Origin: Planctomycetota bacterium
GTDB taxonomy: Bacteria > Planctomycetota > Planctomycetia > Pirellulales > Thermoguttaceae
DNA length: 9,902 nt
Direction: 5' to 3'
Assembly (NCBI GenBank): GCA_023397045.1
Contig: JAEWUR010000167.1
Coordinates: forward strand, 1 to 9,902
The notes under the pieces were generated by a model that was not told the origin of the DNA, did no database searches, and saw nothing but the letters and a program-made list of their open reading frames with translations. The translations under genes were made by a program, and so were the position numbers. This document shows, in pieces, positions 1 through 6,447 of the stretch (positions within the stretch are counted from its first letter, which is position 1; each line of letters begins with the position of its first letter).

Positions 1-538
1 AGGCGAGGACGCTCGCGTCGTCGGTCAGCCGAATGTGCGTGTAGCCGTAGCCTTCTTCGCCCGCGGCAGGCGCGGCGAACGGGCTGTAATTGAACGAAGT
101 CAGTTCGGTGAACGTCGGATTCGCCACGGTCGCAACGGCGATCGAGCCGATCTGATTGGCAAAATCTTCGCCGGCCCACCAACCTTTGATGAGGTCGATT
201 TGAGAAAGGTCGTAACCCGTGGCGCTGCCGCCAAGGTTGTACTGAACGGTTACCGGGTCCCAAACGAACGTATAGCCGTTCCATGTGACCGCGCCGTCTT
301 GGCCCACGCCGTCGTTCATCCCGTCGATGGTGCCGGCGTTAAACGACCCGGCGACGACGCTCGAGGACGCCAGGGTCGGCTGACCCAAATTAACCAGGTC
401 GGTCGACGAAATCAGGCTGTTGTAATTGTCGGTAGTGCTCGACTCGTCGAATTCGACGACGGTCGCGAAGGCCGACGAACCGAAGGAAAGGATGACTGCT
501 CCAAGAACGACCGCCTCAACTCGTAACATAGTCTTCAT
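1..538 (-). CDS. Secreted beta-rich protein, C-terminus missing (possible PEP-CTERM protein)
   Basis: The frame is open from an ATG at 538 to the window edge, giving 179 residues without the C-terminus. It starts MKTMLRV and has a clear signal peptide: a hydrophobic stretch at residues 8-24 and a likely cleavage after AFA (25/26). The mature part is acidic and rich in Gly, Asn, Thr and Ser. A segment around 98-140 (YNLGGSATGYDLSQIDLIKGW) resembles the GYD-x-I...GW pattern common in planctomycete exported beta-sandwich proteins. AAAGG about 7 bases upstream of the ATG supports this start; a second ATG three codons later is possible. It lies 58 bp after the FecR gene, in the position a PEP-CTERM gene occupies in the divergent operon, so it is probably the secreted output of this sigma/FecR module. 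Because the end is missing, a PEP-CTERM tail is a guess. No catalytic motif is visible. Confidence 0.8.
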   Translation of the reverse strand, partial: MKTMLRVEAVVLGAVILSFGSSAFATVVEFDESSTTDNYNSLISSTDLVNLGQPTLASSSVVAGSFNAGTIDGMNDGVGQDGAVTWNGYTFVWDPVTVQYNLGGSATGYDLSQIDLIKGWWAGEDFANQIGSIAVATVANPTFTELTSFNYSPFAAPAAGEEGYGYTHIRLTDDASVLA

Positions 539-596
539 GATGAAGCCTTTCGAAAAAAAGAGAGGAATTGTCTCACCGGACCATCCGGCAAGAGCA
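539..596 (-). promoter_or_regulatory. Intergenic leader with small hairpin and T-tract (possible attenuator)
   Basis: On the minus strand, just after the FecR stop codon, there is a short perfect hairpin: CCGGA at 588-584 and TCCGG at 580-576 around a TGG loop. About 20 nt later comes a weak GAGA...TCTC pairing directly followed by a run of seven T (558-552), then the ribosome binding site of the secreted-protein gene. This could act as a leaky terminator, an attenuator or a processing site that sets expression of the secreted protein apart from the sigma/FecR pair. The stems are short and the strong one is not next to the T-run, so the call is weak. Confidence 0.25.
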
Positions 597-2318
597 TTAC
601 TTCGCCTCCAACTGTTCCTTATGCACTGGGGGGTGGTTTTTGCCAATGACCGCCTCCCAAGAGTATCCGACTCGCACATCTTCAACGAAACACGTGCCGT
701 CAGGCCCCGTCCAGTTCCGCAGGTGGATGCAGCGAGGATAAGTCCACCGCAGATCCTCCTGAATTACCGGGGAGACGGTGTCGGCCGTCTCCCGGCCGGT
801 CGGATTGATCCACGCCCGGAGCCGTTCCTTATCGCCGTCGACGTTGAATTCGAGCTTGGCGACGATCAGGACATCCTGGCCGGGCGTGTAGGTCCCGAAA
901 TCCTCGTAGCGCACATGATCGAGATCGCCGCCGCTGAGTATCACGCGGAAATGGTCGTTGACAAGGCCGATAGTTGCATCCTCGTAGTAATCCGTACCGC
1001 CATTAACGCTCGGCGTCAGTTGGAGGCAAATCACGTATTTTTCCGTTGTCCCAGTCTTCCTGAGTCGAACGGCGAAATAGATGGGCCGCGACGCCGAACC
1101 GCCAATGGCCGGCCGGAACATCCGGGAGGCGACCGTCGATTCCTCGGGCAGGAGTTCTCCTCCTGCAACACGGCCGTTTCGGAACCAGGCACCAATCCAA
1201 GAGCTACCAACACCGGCGGTGCCGCCTTTCGCGCCGCCGATCGGGCCAACGGGATACGCGAAGTCTTCTGCAACGATCAGGTCGGAAAACGACTGGGACG
1301 GCGTTTCCATCTCACGCGTGAATAAGGCGGCATTGGCCGTGACCTTCTGGGGCGCTGGCATGCCGTGGCCGATTCGCACCGCATCGCCTGCGTCCAACGT
1401 AATGTGCCCGCGTGATTTCACGTCACTGCCGACGAGTCTTGCCTCGACCGATCCACGCAACACATGAACCTCGCTCGCGCCGTCATCGGCAACCGACACC
1501 CCGAATTCCGTGCCGAGGTCGGTCACGACGGCGGTTGGCGTGCGAATGGCAAAACCCTTCGCCTCCTCGCTTTCGACCTTGCCGGTCAATCGGCCGATCA
1601 ACAAATAACCGCTATTGGAGCCGTCGACCCGATAGGTCACGGGGCTCTGGAGAATGACTTTCGCGCCGGTCGTGTACGTAATCTCGATCACACCAGAAAC
1701 AAGGGACAATTCTTGCCCCATCGCCACGTTTCGCGAAACGGAGGGCTTCATAGTATCCGCCCACCGGCAATCAACGCTACGAGTTATTTGGCCAACAGCA
1801 GCGAGGCGAGGGTCGAGGGACGCGGGGCGAGGGTCGGACGGCACCGCCACGAGGACCGGGCGCGATACGTAGGTGCGGCCGCCAATCAACGCACCAACTG
1901 CAAAAATGGCCGTCGCGATCAAATAGGCCACCGGCCAGCCGGAGGAGAAGTAGGCGAGCGGATTGCCAAGGACGGCGGTAACGAAAGGAGAAGCCGTCGC
2001 ATCTCGATGTCGTGCGGGCTCTTCCGTTTCGATGAGGGGCGCCGGCTCCAAGTCCTCTCGCGCGACGGCGGCCGAGTAAAAAGCCTTGGCGATTTGAAGG
2101 TCTTCATCGGACTTAAGGACGGCCTGGCCGCTCACCGCACGCAGGTCGGACGTGACGGCCATGTACCAGATGTATTGCTCGCATGCCGTCGGATTATTGC
2201 AGATGAGGGCTTCGAATTCGGCGTGCTGTTCTTCCGTGAGTTCACCGCTTTTCATGGCGGCGTAGTAGCCATGTATGCGGGCGAACAACTCGTTCACGTC
2301 ATTCGTCGATTGCATCAT
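597..2318 (-). CDS. FecR-domain membrane protein, probable regulator of the adjacent ECF sigma factor
   Basis: This 573-residue protein is the likely membrane partner of the sigma factor encoded directly upstream. Residues 1-65 resemble the cytoplasmic anti-sigma-like segment of planctomycete FecR proteins (YYAAMKSGELTEEQ, then EFEALICNNP). One membrane helix spans about 124-148 (SSGWPVAYLIATAIFAVG). The FecR domain covers about 178-315, with TGAKVILQSPVTYRV, GYLLIGRLTGKV and the hallmark TPTAVVTDLGTEFGV at 260-274. The C-terminal part, about 345-560, looks like a beta-sandwich or LamG-like region (EDFAYPVGPIGG, SSWIGAW, VEDVRVGY), inferred to be extracytoplasmic and ligand-binding. The start is the ATG at 2318, which overlaps the sigma stop codon as ATGA and has GAGGA six bases upstream (2329-2325). 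A start 12 codons earlier is open but lies well inside the sigma gene and lacks this spacing. The exact sensed ligand is unknown. Confidence 0.87.
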   Translation of the reverse strand: MMQSTNDVNELFARIHGYYAAMKSGELTEEQHAEFEALICNNPTACEQYIWYMAVTSDLRAVSGQAVLKSDEDLQIAKAFYSAAVAREDLEPAPLIETEEPARHRDATASPFVTAVLGNPLAYFSSGWPVAYLIATAIFAVGALIGGRTYVSRPVLVAVPSDPRPASLDPRLAAVGQITRSVDCRWADTMKPSVSRNVAMGQELSLVSGVIEITYTTGAKVILQSPVTYRVDGSNSGYLLIGRLTGKVESEEAKGFAIRTPTAVVTDLGTEFGVSVADDGASEVHVLRGSVEARLVGSDVKSRGHITLDAGDAVRIGHGMPAPQKVTANAALFTREMETPSQSFSDLIVAEDFAYPVGPIGGAKGGTAGVGSSWIGAWFRNGRVAGGELLPEESTVASRMFRPAIGGSASRPIYFAVRLRKTGTTEKYVICLQLTPSVNGGTDYYEDATIGLVNDHFRVILSGGDLDHVRYEDFGTYTPGQDVLIVAKLEFNVDGDKERLRAWINPTGRETADTVSPVIQEDLRWTYPRCIHLRNWTGPDGTCFVEDVRVGYSWEAVIGKNHPPVHKEQLEAK

Positions 2319-2869
2319 CTTGAGTCCTCGCCACGAGTCTTCTTCAGAATGCAATCATGCAGGATCTTCCGGGCGCGTTCCAACGCTTTATAGGTAGCCG
2401 GATACGGCCTTCCGAGGTCTTCGGCGATTTGCTTGATCGTGCGATCGTCTCGGTAGCAAAGTCGGACGAGCGTGTACTGCTCGTCGGCCAACAGCGCCAT
2501 GCAATCCATCAAAGCAGTCAATTTGCCGCTGAGTTGGGACGACATCGCTTCCCACCGGTCGGCCACAACGTCGACGAAATCCTGGCCAAATCGGAGTCGA
2601 TCTCGATGGACGCGTTTGTGGTAGCTGAGCACTTCATAGCGTGCTATGGTTCGCGCCCAAACGCCAAAATCCATCTCGCGGCGATATTGCCCGAATTCTT
2701 TCCACAATCGAATACTTGTCTCTTGCGCGATCTCGTCGGCCACGTGCGGATCGGACACCAGCGCCAAAATATATCCATTGAGCTCACGATCGTGCTGTTT
2801 GAGCAGTCCGACGAACTCTTCCGTCAGGGCGTTCCGGTCAACGTTCGGCGAATCCGGAGTTTTTTCCAT
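2315..2869 (-). CDS. ECF-type RNA polymerase sigma factor (Rhodopirellula/Verrucomicrobium family)
   Basis: This 184-residue protein directs RNA polymerase to a small set of promoters, probably including its own operon. Sigma region 2 spans about 15-88: DEIAQET (45-51) is the core-binding helix and FGVWARTIARYEVL (68-81) matches the -10 recognition segment. Region 4 spans about 115-172, with LADEQYTLVRLCY and the helix-turn-helix IKQIAEDLGRPYPATYKALERAR. It ends with the LxxCI pattern (LHDCI) shared with the divergent sigma factor. The chosen ATG at 2869 (MEKTPDSPN) leaves a normal short N-terminus. The frame stays open upstream to 3076, but that stretch is rich in Arg and Cys and does not look sigma-like. 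The ribosome binding site here is weak (GAG five bases upstream), and the start overlaps the end of a small upstream ORF as TGATG. The FecR gene overlaps its stop codon by 4 bp. Absence of any separate zinc-binding anti-sigma gene fits FecR control. Confidence 0.87.
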   Translation of the reverse strand: MEKTPDSPNVDRNALTEEFVGLLKQHDRELNGYILALVSDPHVADEIAQETSIRLWKEFGQYRREMDFGVWARTIARYEVLSYHKRVHRDRLRFGQDFVDVVADRWEAMSSQLSGKLTALMDCMALLADEQYTLVRLCYRDDRTIKQIAEDLGRPYPATYKALERARKILHDCILKKTRGEDSR

Positions 2870-2970
2870 CACGACTCGTCTTTCATTCGTGGAGGCAGGC
2901 CTTCTGGAATGCGCGGCACGTTTTTCGACCCCACACTCCAGTGTATTTGCATCCAGAACCGAACGCACAT
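2869..2970 (-). CDS. Possible 33-residue leader peptide coupled to the leftward sigma gene
   Basis: A short reading frame starts at the ATG at 2970 (MCVRFWMQIHWSVG...) and ends with TGA whose final A is the first base of the sigma ATG (TGATG overlap). It is preceded by a strong Shine-Dalgarno-like sequence, AAGGAAGG, five bases before the ATG (minus strand, about 2983-2976). The sigma gene itself has only a weak site, so translation of this frame could deliver ribosomes to it. The peptide has two Trp and several basic residues but resembles no family I know. The alternative is that the purine-rich site serves a GTG start (2968) of a longer sigma factor, or serves nothing. Existence as a translated gene is an inference from spacing and overlap only. 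Confidence 0.25.
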   Translation of the reverse strand: MCVRFWMQIHWSVGSKNVPRIPEGLPPRMKDES

Positions 2971-3065
2971 CTTTTCCTTCCTTCTCTGCAATCAAATGGG
3001 CGCAATTCTCAGAAATTCGACAGGCTTTTTTGCGATGACGGCAATTTGGACGGGCACCATCGCAC

Positions 3066-3092
3066 CTAAGTCGCATTCCACCAGCAACTTAG
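3066..3092. repeat. Imperfect inverted repeat, possible operator
   Basis: Arms CTAAGTCGC (3066-3074) and GCAACTTAG (3084-3092) match as an inverted repeat at 8 of 9 positions, with a 9-base spacer. It sits close to the middle of the divergent intergenic region. Size and near symmetry are those of a dimeric regulator site, but a repeat of this quality can occur by chance in about 500 bp. Confidence 0.3.
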
Positions 3093-3127
3093 CGTCACAC
3101 CCAAAAAACGCCGCGAGTAAGCAATGT

Positions 3128-3138
3128 GGGGGGGGGGG
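3128..3138 (+). repeat. Homopolymer tract of eleven G
   Basis: Eleven consecutive G residues lie in the non-coding region between the two sigma operons. Tracts of this length are prone to slipped-strand length change, which between divergent promoters could alter spacing or regulator binding. The exact length may also be uncertain, since long G-runs are a common place for sequencing and assembly errors. Confidence 0.85.
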
Positions 3139-3286
3139 CAAGTCAGGCGCCTCGATAACGAGCACGACGCGCAGGTGCGGCACGATCTGAACGTTGATGG
3201 AGGCGGAATCCGAGACGACGAACCTGGAAGGATTGAAGACGTAACCTATTGCCACATTGCACATTACGAGGAGGCGACCGTCCCGG

Positions 3287-3307
3287 CGAAAAATCCCCGG
3301 TTTTTCG
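3287..3307. repeat. Perfect inverted repeat upstream of the rightward sigma gene
   Basis: CGAAAAA (3287-3293) and TTTTTCG (3301-3307) form perfect 7-bp arms around TCCCCGG. A T-G and a C-G pair can extend the stem to 9 bp with a 3-base loop. It lies 53 bp before the sigma ATG, so it is either in the 5' leader or at the promoter. The second arm begins with five T, so it could form a weak terminator-like hairpin in the rightward transcript, or be a protein binding site. Confidence 0.4.
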
Positions 3308-3360
3308 ATTGCTAAGGTTTCGGCCGCCAAAGATCATTAGTATCTGAGGGAGCCATCTGC

Positions 3361-3888
3361 ATGAACTCGGAACGCCACCACGTCGAAACGGTTCAGCGAC
3401 TGTTCGTCAAGCATGTTTCGGCGCTTCGCGTGCTGATTCGAGCGTTCGTGCCCGACTTCAACCAAGCCGACGATGTGCTCCAGGACACTTTTCTGTTGAT
3501 CACGGAGAAGGCCGATTCGTTTCAGGAGGGCACAAACTTTCTTGCCTGGGCGGCAGCGATTGCCAGGCTCAAGGTTCTGGAATCGTGCCGAAAGGGCCGC
3601 ATGGCCGGGCAGACTCTATCGCCCGAGGTCATCGACACTCTATTTGCCAGCCTGCCGACCACGAGTCCCCAGGACGATTTTCCGGAAACCCTGAGGGAGT
3701 GCATTGACGAATTGGCTCCCAGCGCAAGACGGGCGATTGACCTTCGCTATGGCGAAAGCTGCAAGCCGGCGGAAATCGCTCGGCGTCTCAAGTGGAAGCC
3801 CGAGGCGGTCTATGTGGCGCTCTCGCGGGCTCGCTCGCTCTTGCGCGACTGCATCGATCGCAAGTTGAAGAAGCAGGAGCTTCGCTGA
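3361..3888 (+). CDS. ECF-type RNA polymerase sigma factor (Rhodopirellula/Verrucomicrobium family)
   Basis: This 175-residue cytoplasmic transcription factor probably drives the downstream operon. Region 2 covers about 12-82, with VPDFNQADDVLQDTFL (30-45) and the NFLAWAAAIARLKVLE segment (59-74), the TNF-x-AW-x-IAR pattern typical of this planctomycete sigma family. Region 4 covers about 108-165: ELAPSARRAIDLRY followed by the helix-turn-helix AEIARRLKWKPEAVYVALSRAR. It ends LLRDCIDRKL, matching the LxxCI end of the leftward sigma. The start ATG at 3361 has GAGGGAG eight bases upstream (3346-3352) and gives a normal length. The next gene starts two bases after the stop codon, so sigma and FecR are surely co-transcribed and probably translated in a coupled way. 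Positive autoregulation is likely for such pairs but not shown by the sequence. Apart from these motifs it is well diverged from the leftward sigma, so the two may recognise different promoters. Confidence 0.92.
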   Translation: MNSERHHVETVQRLFVKHVSALRVLIRAFVPDFNQADDVLQDTFLLITEKADSFQEGTNFLAWAAAIARLKVLESCRKGRMAGQTLSPEVIDTLFASLPTTSPQDDFPETLRECIDELAPSARRAIDLRYGESCKPAEIARRLKWKPEAVYVALSRARSLLRDCIDRKLKKQELR

Positions 3889-3889
3889 T

Positions 3890-5698
3890 ATGGACGCGAA
3901 TCGGCTCGACGACCTGCTGAACCGCCTTGTCGACGAGGCATTGCCCGACACCGATGGCCGCAATCTCGAACAGTTGCTGCTCGAATCGGCCGAGGCGCGA
4001 GAGTTGTTCTGGCAACACGCCCGTCTTCACAGCCTGATACGCGACTATTACGAATCGCAGCCGATTCAACAATGCATCGACGTGGCAAGCGGCCGGCTTG
4101 GACCGATCGCGGAGGCGGAGAAGGAGGCGGACGGCGATGCTCCAAACGCCCCATTGTCGGGTTCGCCCAGCCTTCTCGGATCGATGTGGTCGTCGTCGCT
4201 CGCCTACGTGTCGTCGGGTTGGCCGGTGGCCTATCTCATCGCAACGTTGATCTTTGGGCTCGGGGTTCTGGTCGGAAGTTTTGTTTATGTGTCTCAGCCC
4301 GCGACCATTGCAGGGCGGCATCATGTACGTCCGTCTTCGCCCTCAACTCCGTCCGCCGTTGGCCGCGTGGTCAATATGGTCGATTGCGAGTGGCAGGAAG
4401 TCCCAAGGTTCAAGACGCAAGGTTTTGGCAAGAATGAGTTCCGCCTTGGCGACAAGTTCGTGTTGACCTCCGGCTACCTGGAAATGGCCTATGAGAGCGG
4501 CGCAAAAGTGATTTTGCAGGGACCGGTCGCCTTTGAGGTGAGCTCCGACGACGGTGGATATTTGTCCTTGGGAAGGCTCACGGCGAAAATCGAAAAGGTT
4601 GCGGGCACGGCGGATGCGGTCAACAGATCGGTTGACCGGTCGGCGGCCGTCAGCCATTCGTTGTTCACGGTTCACACACCGACAGCCGTCGTGACCGATC
4701 TCGGGACCGAGTTCGGGGTCGAAGTCGATCGGCAAGGCGTCACCGATTTGCGGGTGTTCGTCGGTTCCGTCAAAATCGCTCGGTCGGATGATCCGGCAGA
4801 TCGGTCCACCGAGCAGGTTGTCTATGCCGGCAAGGCCGTTCGTGTTGACGCGACCAAACGCCGGCCACGGTCAATTCCGCTGAACGACCGGCAATTCGTC
4901 CGAACCCTGCCGGCGCGAACCGATCCGGAGGCCGACAACTACGGCAACCTGGTGTTGTCGATGGAGCCGGTCGTCTACTACCGAATGGAGACGTGGCCGA
5001 AAGACGAGACGGATTCCTGCCGCAGGCTGATCGATTCCGCTCCGGGCGTCCATCATGGCAAAGCCTTTTTGGATCGGGCATTCTCGCCGTGGTGTCGCGG
5101 AAGATTTGGCAACGCTCTCGATCTGCACGGCTCGGGCGTCGGCGACTATGCGATTGTGCCGGACTATCCGCAGACCGATAACGATCAACTTACCGTGTCG
5201 GCCTGGGTCTGGGCCAGCAGTCTGGCGCCCGACGCGGGCATTATTCAGAATTGGTCATCCTCGGAGACGCTCGACGTTACGATCGGCCAGTTTGCCCTGG
5301 CCGTCCACAACAACCGTCATCTACTGGCCGCCGTTCACCAGCCGAATGGCGAACAAGTCACGGTGATCGAGGCTTCGCAACCGTTGCCATGCCACGAGTG
5401 GTGCCATGTCGCGATGGTGGCCGACGGCTCGTTGCTCCGACTGTATCGAAACGGCGTCGAAGTCGGTTCGGCGGCCTACGACGGAATCGCCCGGCAACAG
5501 CCGGTTCGCAATCTGAGTATCGGTTGCACGCTGGACGCGTCGGGCGCTAAACCGCGCAGTCCCGGCCAGGGTTTTTGGGACGGCCGGCTCGATGAGATCT
5601 GCATTTTCAACCGCGCCCTGACTCCGGCGCAGGTTCAACAATTGTATTCCGGAAAGGGCCTACGCCGGTCGGGAGATGATTCTTCAGAGCGTTTCTGA
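3890..5698 (+). CDS. FecR-LamG membrane protein, probable sensor and regulator of the adjacent sigma factor
   Basis: This 602-residue protein combines a cytoplasmic segment, a membrane helix, a FecR domain and a LamG-like domain. Residues 5-55 (LDDLLNRLVDEALPDTDG, LLLESAEARELFWQHARLHSLIRDYY) match the anti-sigma-like N-terminus of planctomycete FecR proteins. The helix is at about 108-135 (SSGWPVAYLIATLIFGLGVLVGS). The FecR domain spans about 158-320, with YESGAKVILQGPVAFEV, GYLSLGRLTAKIEKV and TPTAVVTDLGTEFGVEV (264-280). The LamG/concanavalin-A-like lectin domain spans about 355-590: PVVYYRMET, FGNALDLHG, LTVSAWVWAS, EWCHVAMVADGSLLRLYRNG and GRLDEICIFNRALTPAQVQQLY are its standard landmarks. 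The lectin fold should lie outside the cytoplasm and may bind a glycan, so that ligand binding releases or activates the sigma factor (inference). An AGGAG about ten bases upstream lies in the sigma gene's end. Confidence 0.93.
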   Translation: MDANRLDDLLNRLVDEALPDTDGRNLEQLLLESAEARELFWQHARLHSLIRDYYESQPIQQCIDVASGRLGPIAEAEKEADGDAPNAPLSGSPSLLGSMWSSSLAYVSSGWPVAYLIATLIFGLGVLVGSFVYVSQPATIAGRHHVRPSSPSTPSAVGRVVNMVDCEWQEVPRFKTQGFGKNEFRLGDKFVLTSGYLEMAYESGAKVILQGPVAFEVSSDDGGYLSLGRLTAKIEKVAGTADAVNRSVDRSAAVSHSLFTVHTPTAVVTDLGTEFGVEVDRQGVTDLRVFVGSVKIARSDDPADRSTEQVVYAGKAVRVDATKRRPRSIPLNDRQFVRTLPARTDPEADNYGNLVLSMEPVVYYRMETWPKDETDSCRRLIDSAPGVHHGKAFLDRAFSPWCRGRFGNALDLHGSGVGDYAIVPDYPQTDNDQLTVSAWVWASSLAPDAGIIQNWSSSETLDVTIGQFALAVHNNRHLLAAVHQPNGEQVTVIEASQPLPCHEWCHVAMVADGSLLRLYRNGVEVGSAAYDGIARQQPVRNLSIGCTLDASGAKPRSPGQGFWDGRLDEICIFNRALTPAQVQQLYSGKGLRRSGDDSSERF

Positions 5699-5748
5699 GG
5701 TCTCACGAACGGCTGTATTGTTACCATTCTTTCACAGGAGCTTTCGCT

Positions 5749-6447
5749 ATGCTTACCCGAACAGGTCGAATCGTCGGGATCGTCTTCGCCATGTTGGCCG
5801 CAGTGGCCGTCGCGCACGGCGGCGTCGTTGTCGTGAATCCTAGTTTTGAGGAGCCTGCGCTGGCCGATGGATCGGCAGGAACGCCCACCGGCTGGGAAGT
5901 GTCGCCCCAGGCCGGCATGGTCAACACGACCGACGCCACGTTTGCCGGGAGCACCTACGTATCGGAGTTGCAGCCGGGCTACCTGCCGGGCACTGCCAGC
6001 GGCTTGCAGTGCGGCTATATGGACACCAGCGAGGGGGTGTCAACCCACCTCTACCAGATCGCCGGGGATTTGGAGGCCGACAAGACCTACACGTTGACGG
6101 CGGCGTTCGGGCGGCAGTTGAACCCCGCATTGGCCCCAGCGCATTGGGTCATGTATTTGCGTTACGACAACCAGACCACGCCGGTCACGACTTTGGCCTT
6201 ACTGGAAAGCACCGACCCGGGCGCGGTCCTTCCGGGACTCGGGGAGTTTGTCGACAATACGATTTCCTGGACCAACACCGAGGGGCTCAGCGGCAATCTG
6301 TACGTCGTGTTCCGTGCCGAAGTCGGCGCGGCAACCGAAGTCTGCATCGACAACGTTCGCTTGACGGCCACGCCGGAGCCGATGTCGCTTGTGATGTTCG
6401 GCACCGGCATCCTCGGAATCCTGGCCTATGCCTGGCGGCGGAAGTGA
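5749..6447 (+). CDS. Secreted PEP-CTERM protein with carbohydrate-binding-like beta-sandwich
   Basis: This 232-residue exported protein begins with a signal peptide (hydrophobic at residues 8-22, likely cut near AHG, 24). The mature part opens VVVVNPSFEEPALADGS...TPTGWEV, the NPSFE...GW pattern of HpiC1/CBM-like beta-sandwich domains, and closes with CIDNVRLTATPEP, the usual end strand. Residues 209-211 are PEP, followed by a hydrophobic helix (MSLVMFGTGILGILAYAW) and the basic end RRK: a textbook PEP-CTERM sorting signal. The family is processed by an exosortase and displayed on, or released from, the cell surface; no exosortase is in the window. AGGAG at 5736-5740, eight bases before the ATG, supports the start. 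It lies 50 bp after the FecR-LamG gene and is the first cargo of the right operon. There are no catalytic residues to point to, so a binding or structural role is more likely than an enzyme. Confidence 0.88.
   Translation: MLTRTGRIVGIVFAMLAAVAVAHGGVVVVNPSFEEPALADGSAGTPTGWEVSPQAGMVNTTDATFAGSTYVSELQPGYLPGTASGLQCGYMDTSEGVSTHLYQIAGDLEADKTYTLTAAFGRQLNPALAPAHWVMYLRYDNQTTPVTTLALLESTDPGAVLPGLGEFVDNTISWTNTEGLSGNLYVVFRAEVGAATEVCIDNVRLTATPEPMSLVMFGTGILGILAYAWRRK

Larger units (their letters stand above)
2870..3360. promoter_or_regulatory. Divergent intergenic region between two sigma/FecR operons
   Basis: About 490 bp separate the two sigma start codons, so promoters for both operons should lie here. 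I see no convincing housekeeping -35/-10 pair, and the promoter motif of this ECF family cannot be fixed from one copy. The region holds a possible leader ORF on the left, an imperfect inverted repeat at 3066-3092, a run of eleven G at 3128-3138, and a perfect 7-bp inverted repeat at 3287-3307. Open frames across it on both strands look like non-coding translation: no family pattern, no good ribosome sites, low-complexity proline or glycine from the G-run. The right-hand sigma gene has a good ribosome binding site, GAGGGAG at 3346-3352, eight bases before its ATG. Confidence 0.6.

Noticed and set aside
426..1325. Long plus-strand frame of 299 codons opposite the leftward FecR gene
   Set aside because: It is antisense to a protein with clear FecR motifs and a membrane helix, has no recognisable domain and no good ribosome site; it is a high-GC shadow frame.
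1464..2393. Plus-strand frame of 309 codons
   Set aside because: It is antisense to the FecR and sigma genes, its translation is Arg/Gly-rich with no family pattern, so it is explained by the codon bias of the real genes.
2870..3076. N-terminal extension of the leftward sigma factor to the ATG at 3076
   Set aside because: The added 69 residues are Cys/Arg-rich and unlike sigma region 1 or 2; the length with the start at 2869 is normal for the family.
2992..3330. Minus-strand frame of 112 codons across the divergent intergenic region
   Set aside because: It includes prolines made by the G-run, has no family likeness and no clear ribosome site, and would run through both candidate operators.
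2870..3360. CRISPR array or tRNA in the non-coding region
   Set aside because: There are no repeated units of 25-40 bases with spacers and no cloverleaf pattern; the only repeats are the short inverted ones reported.
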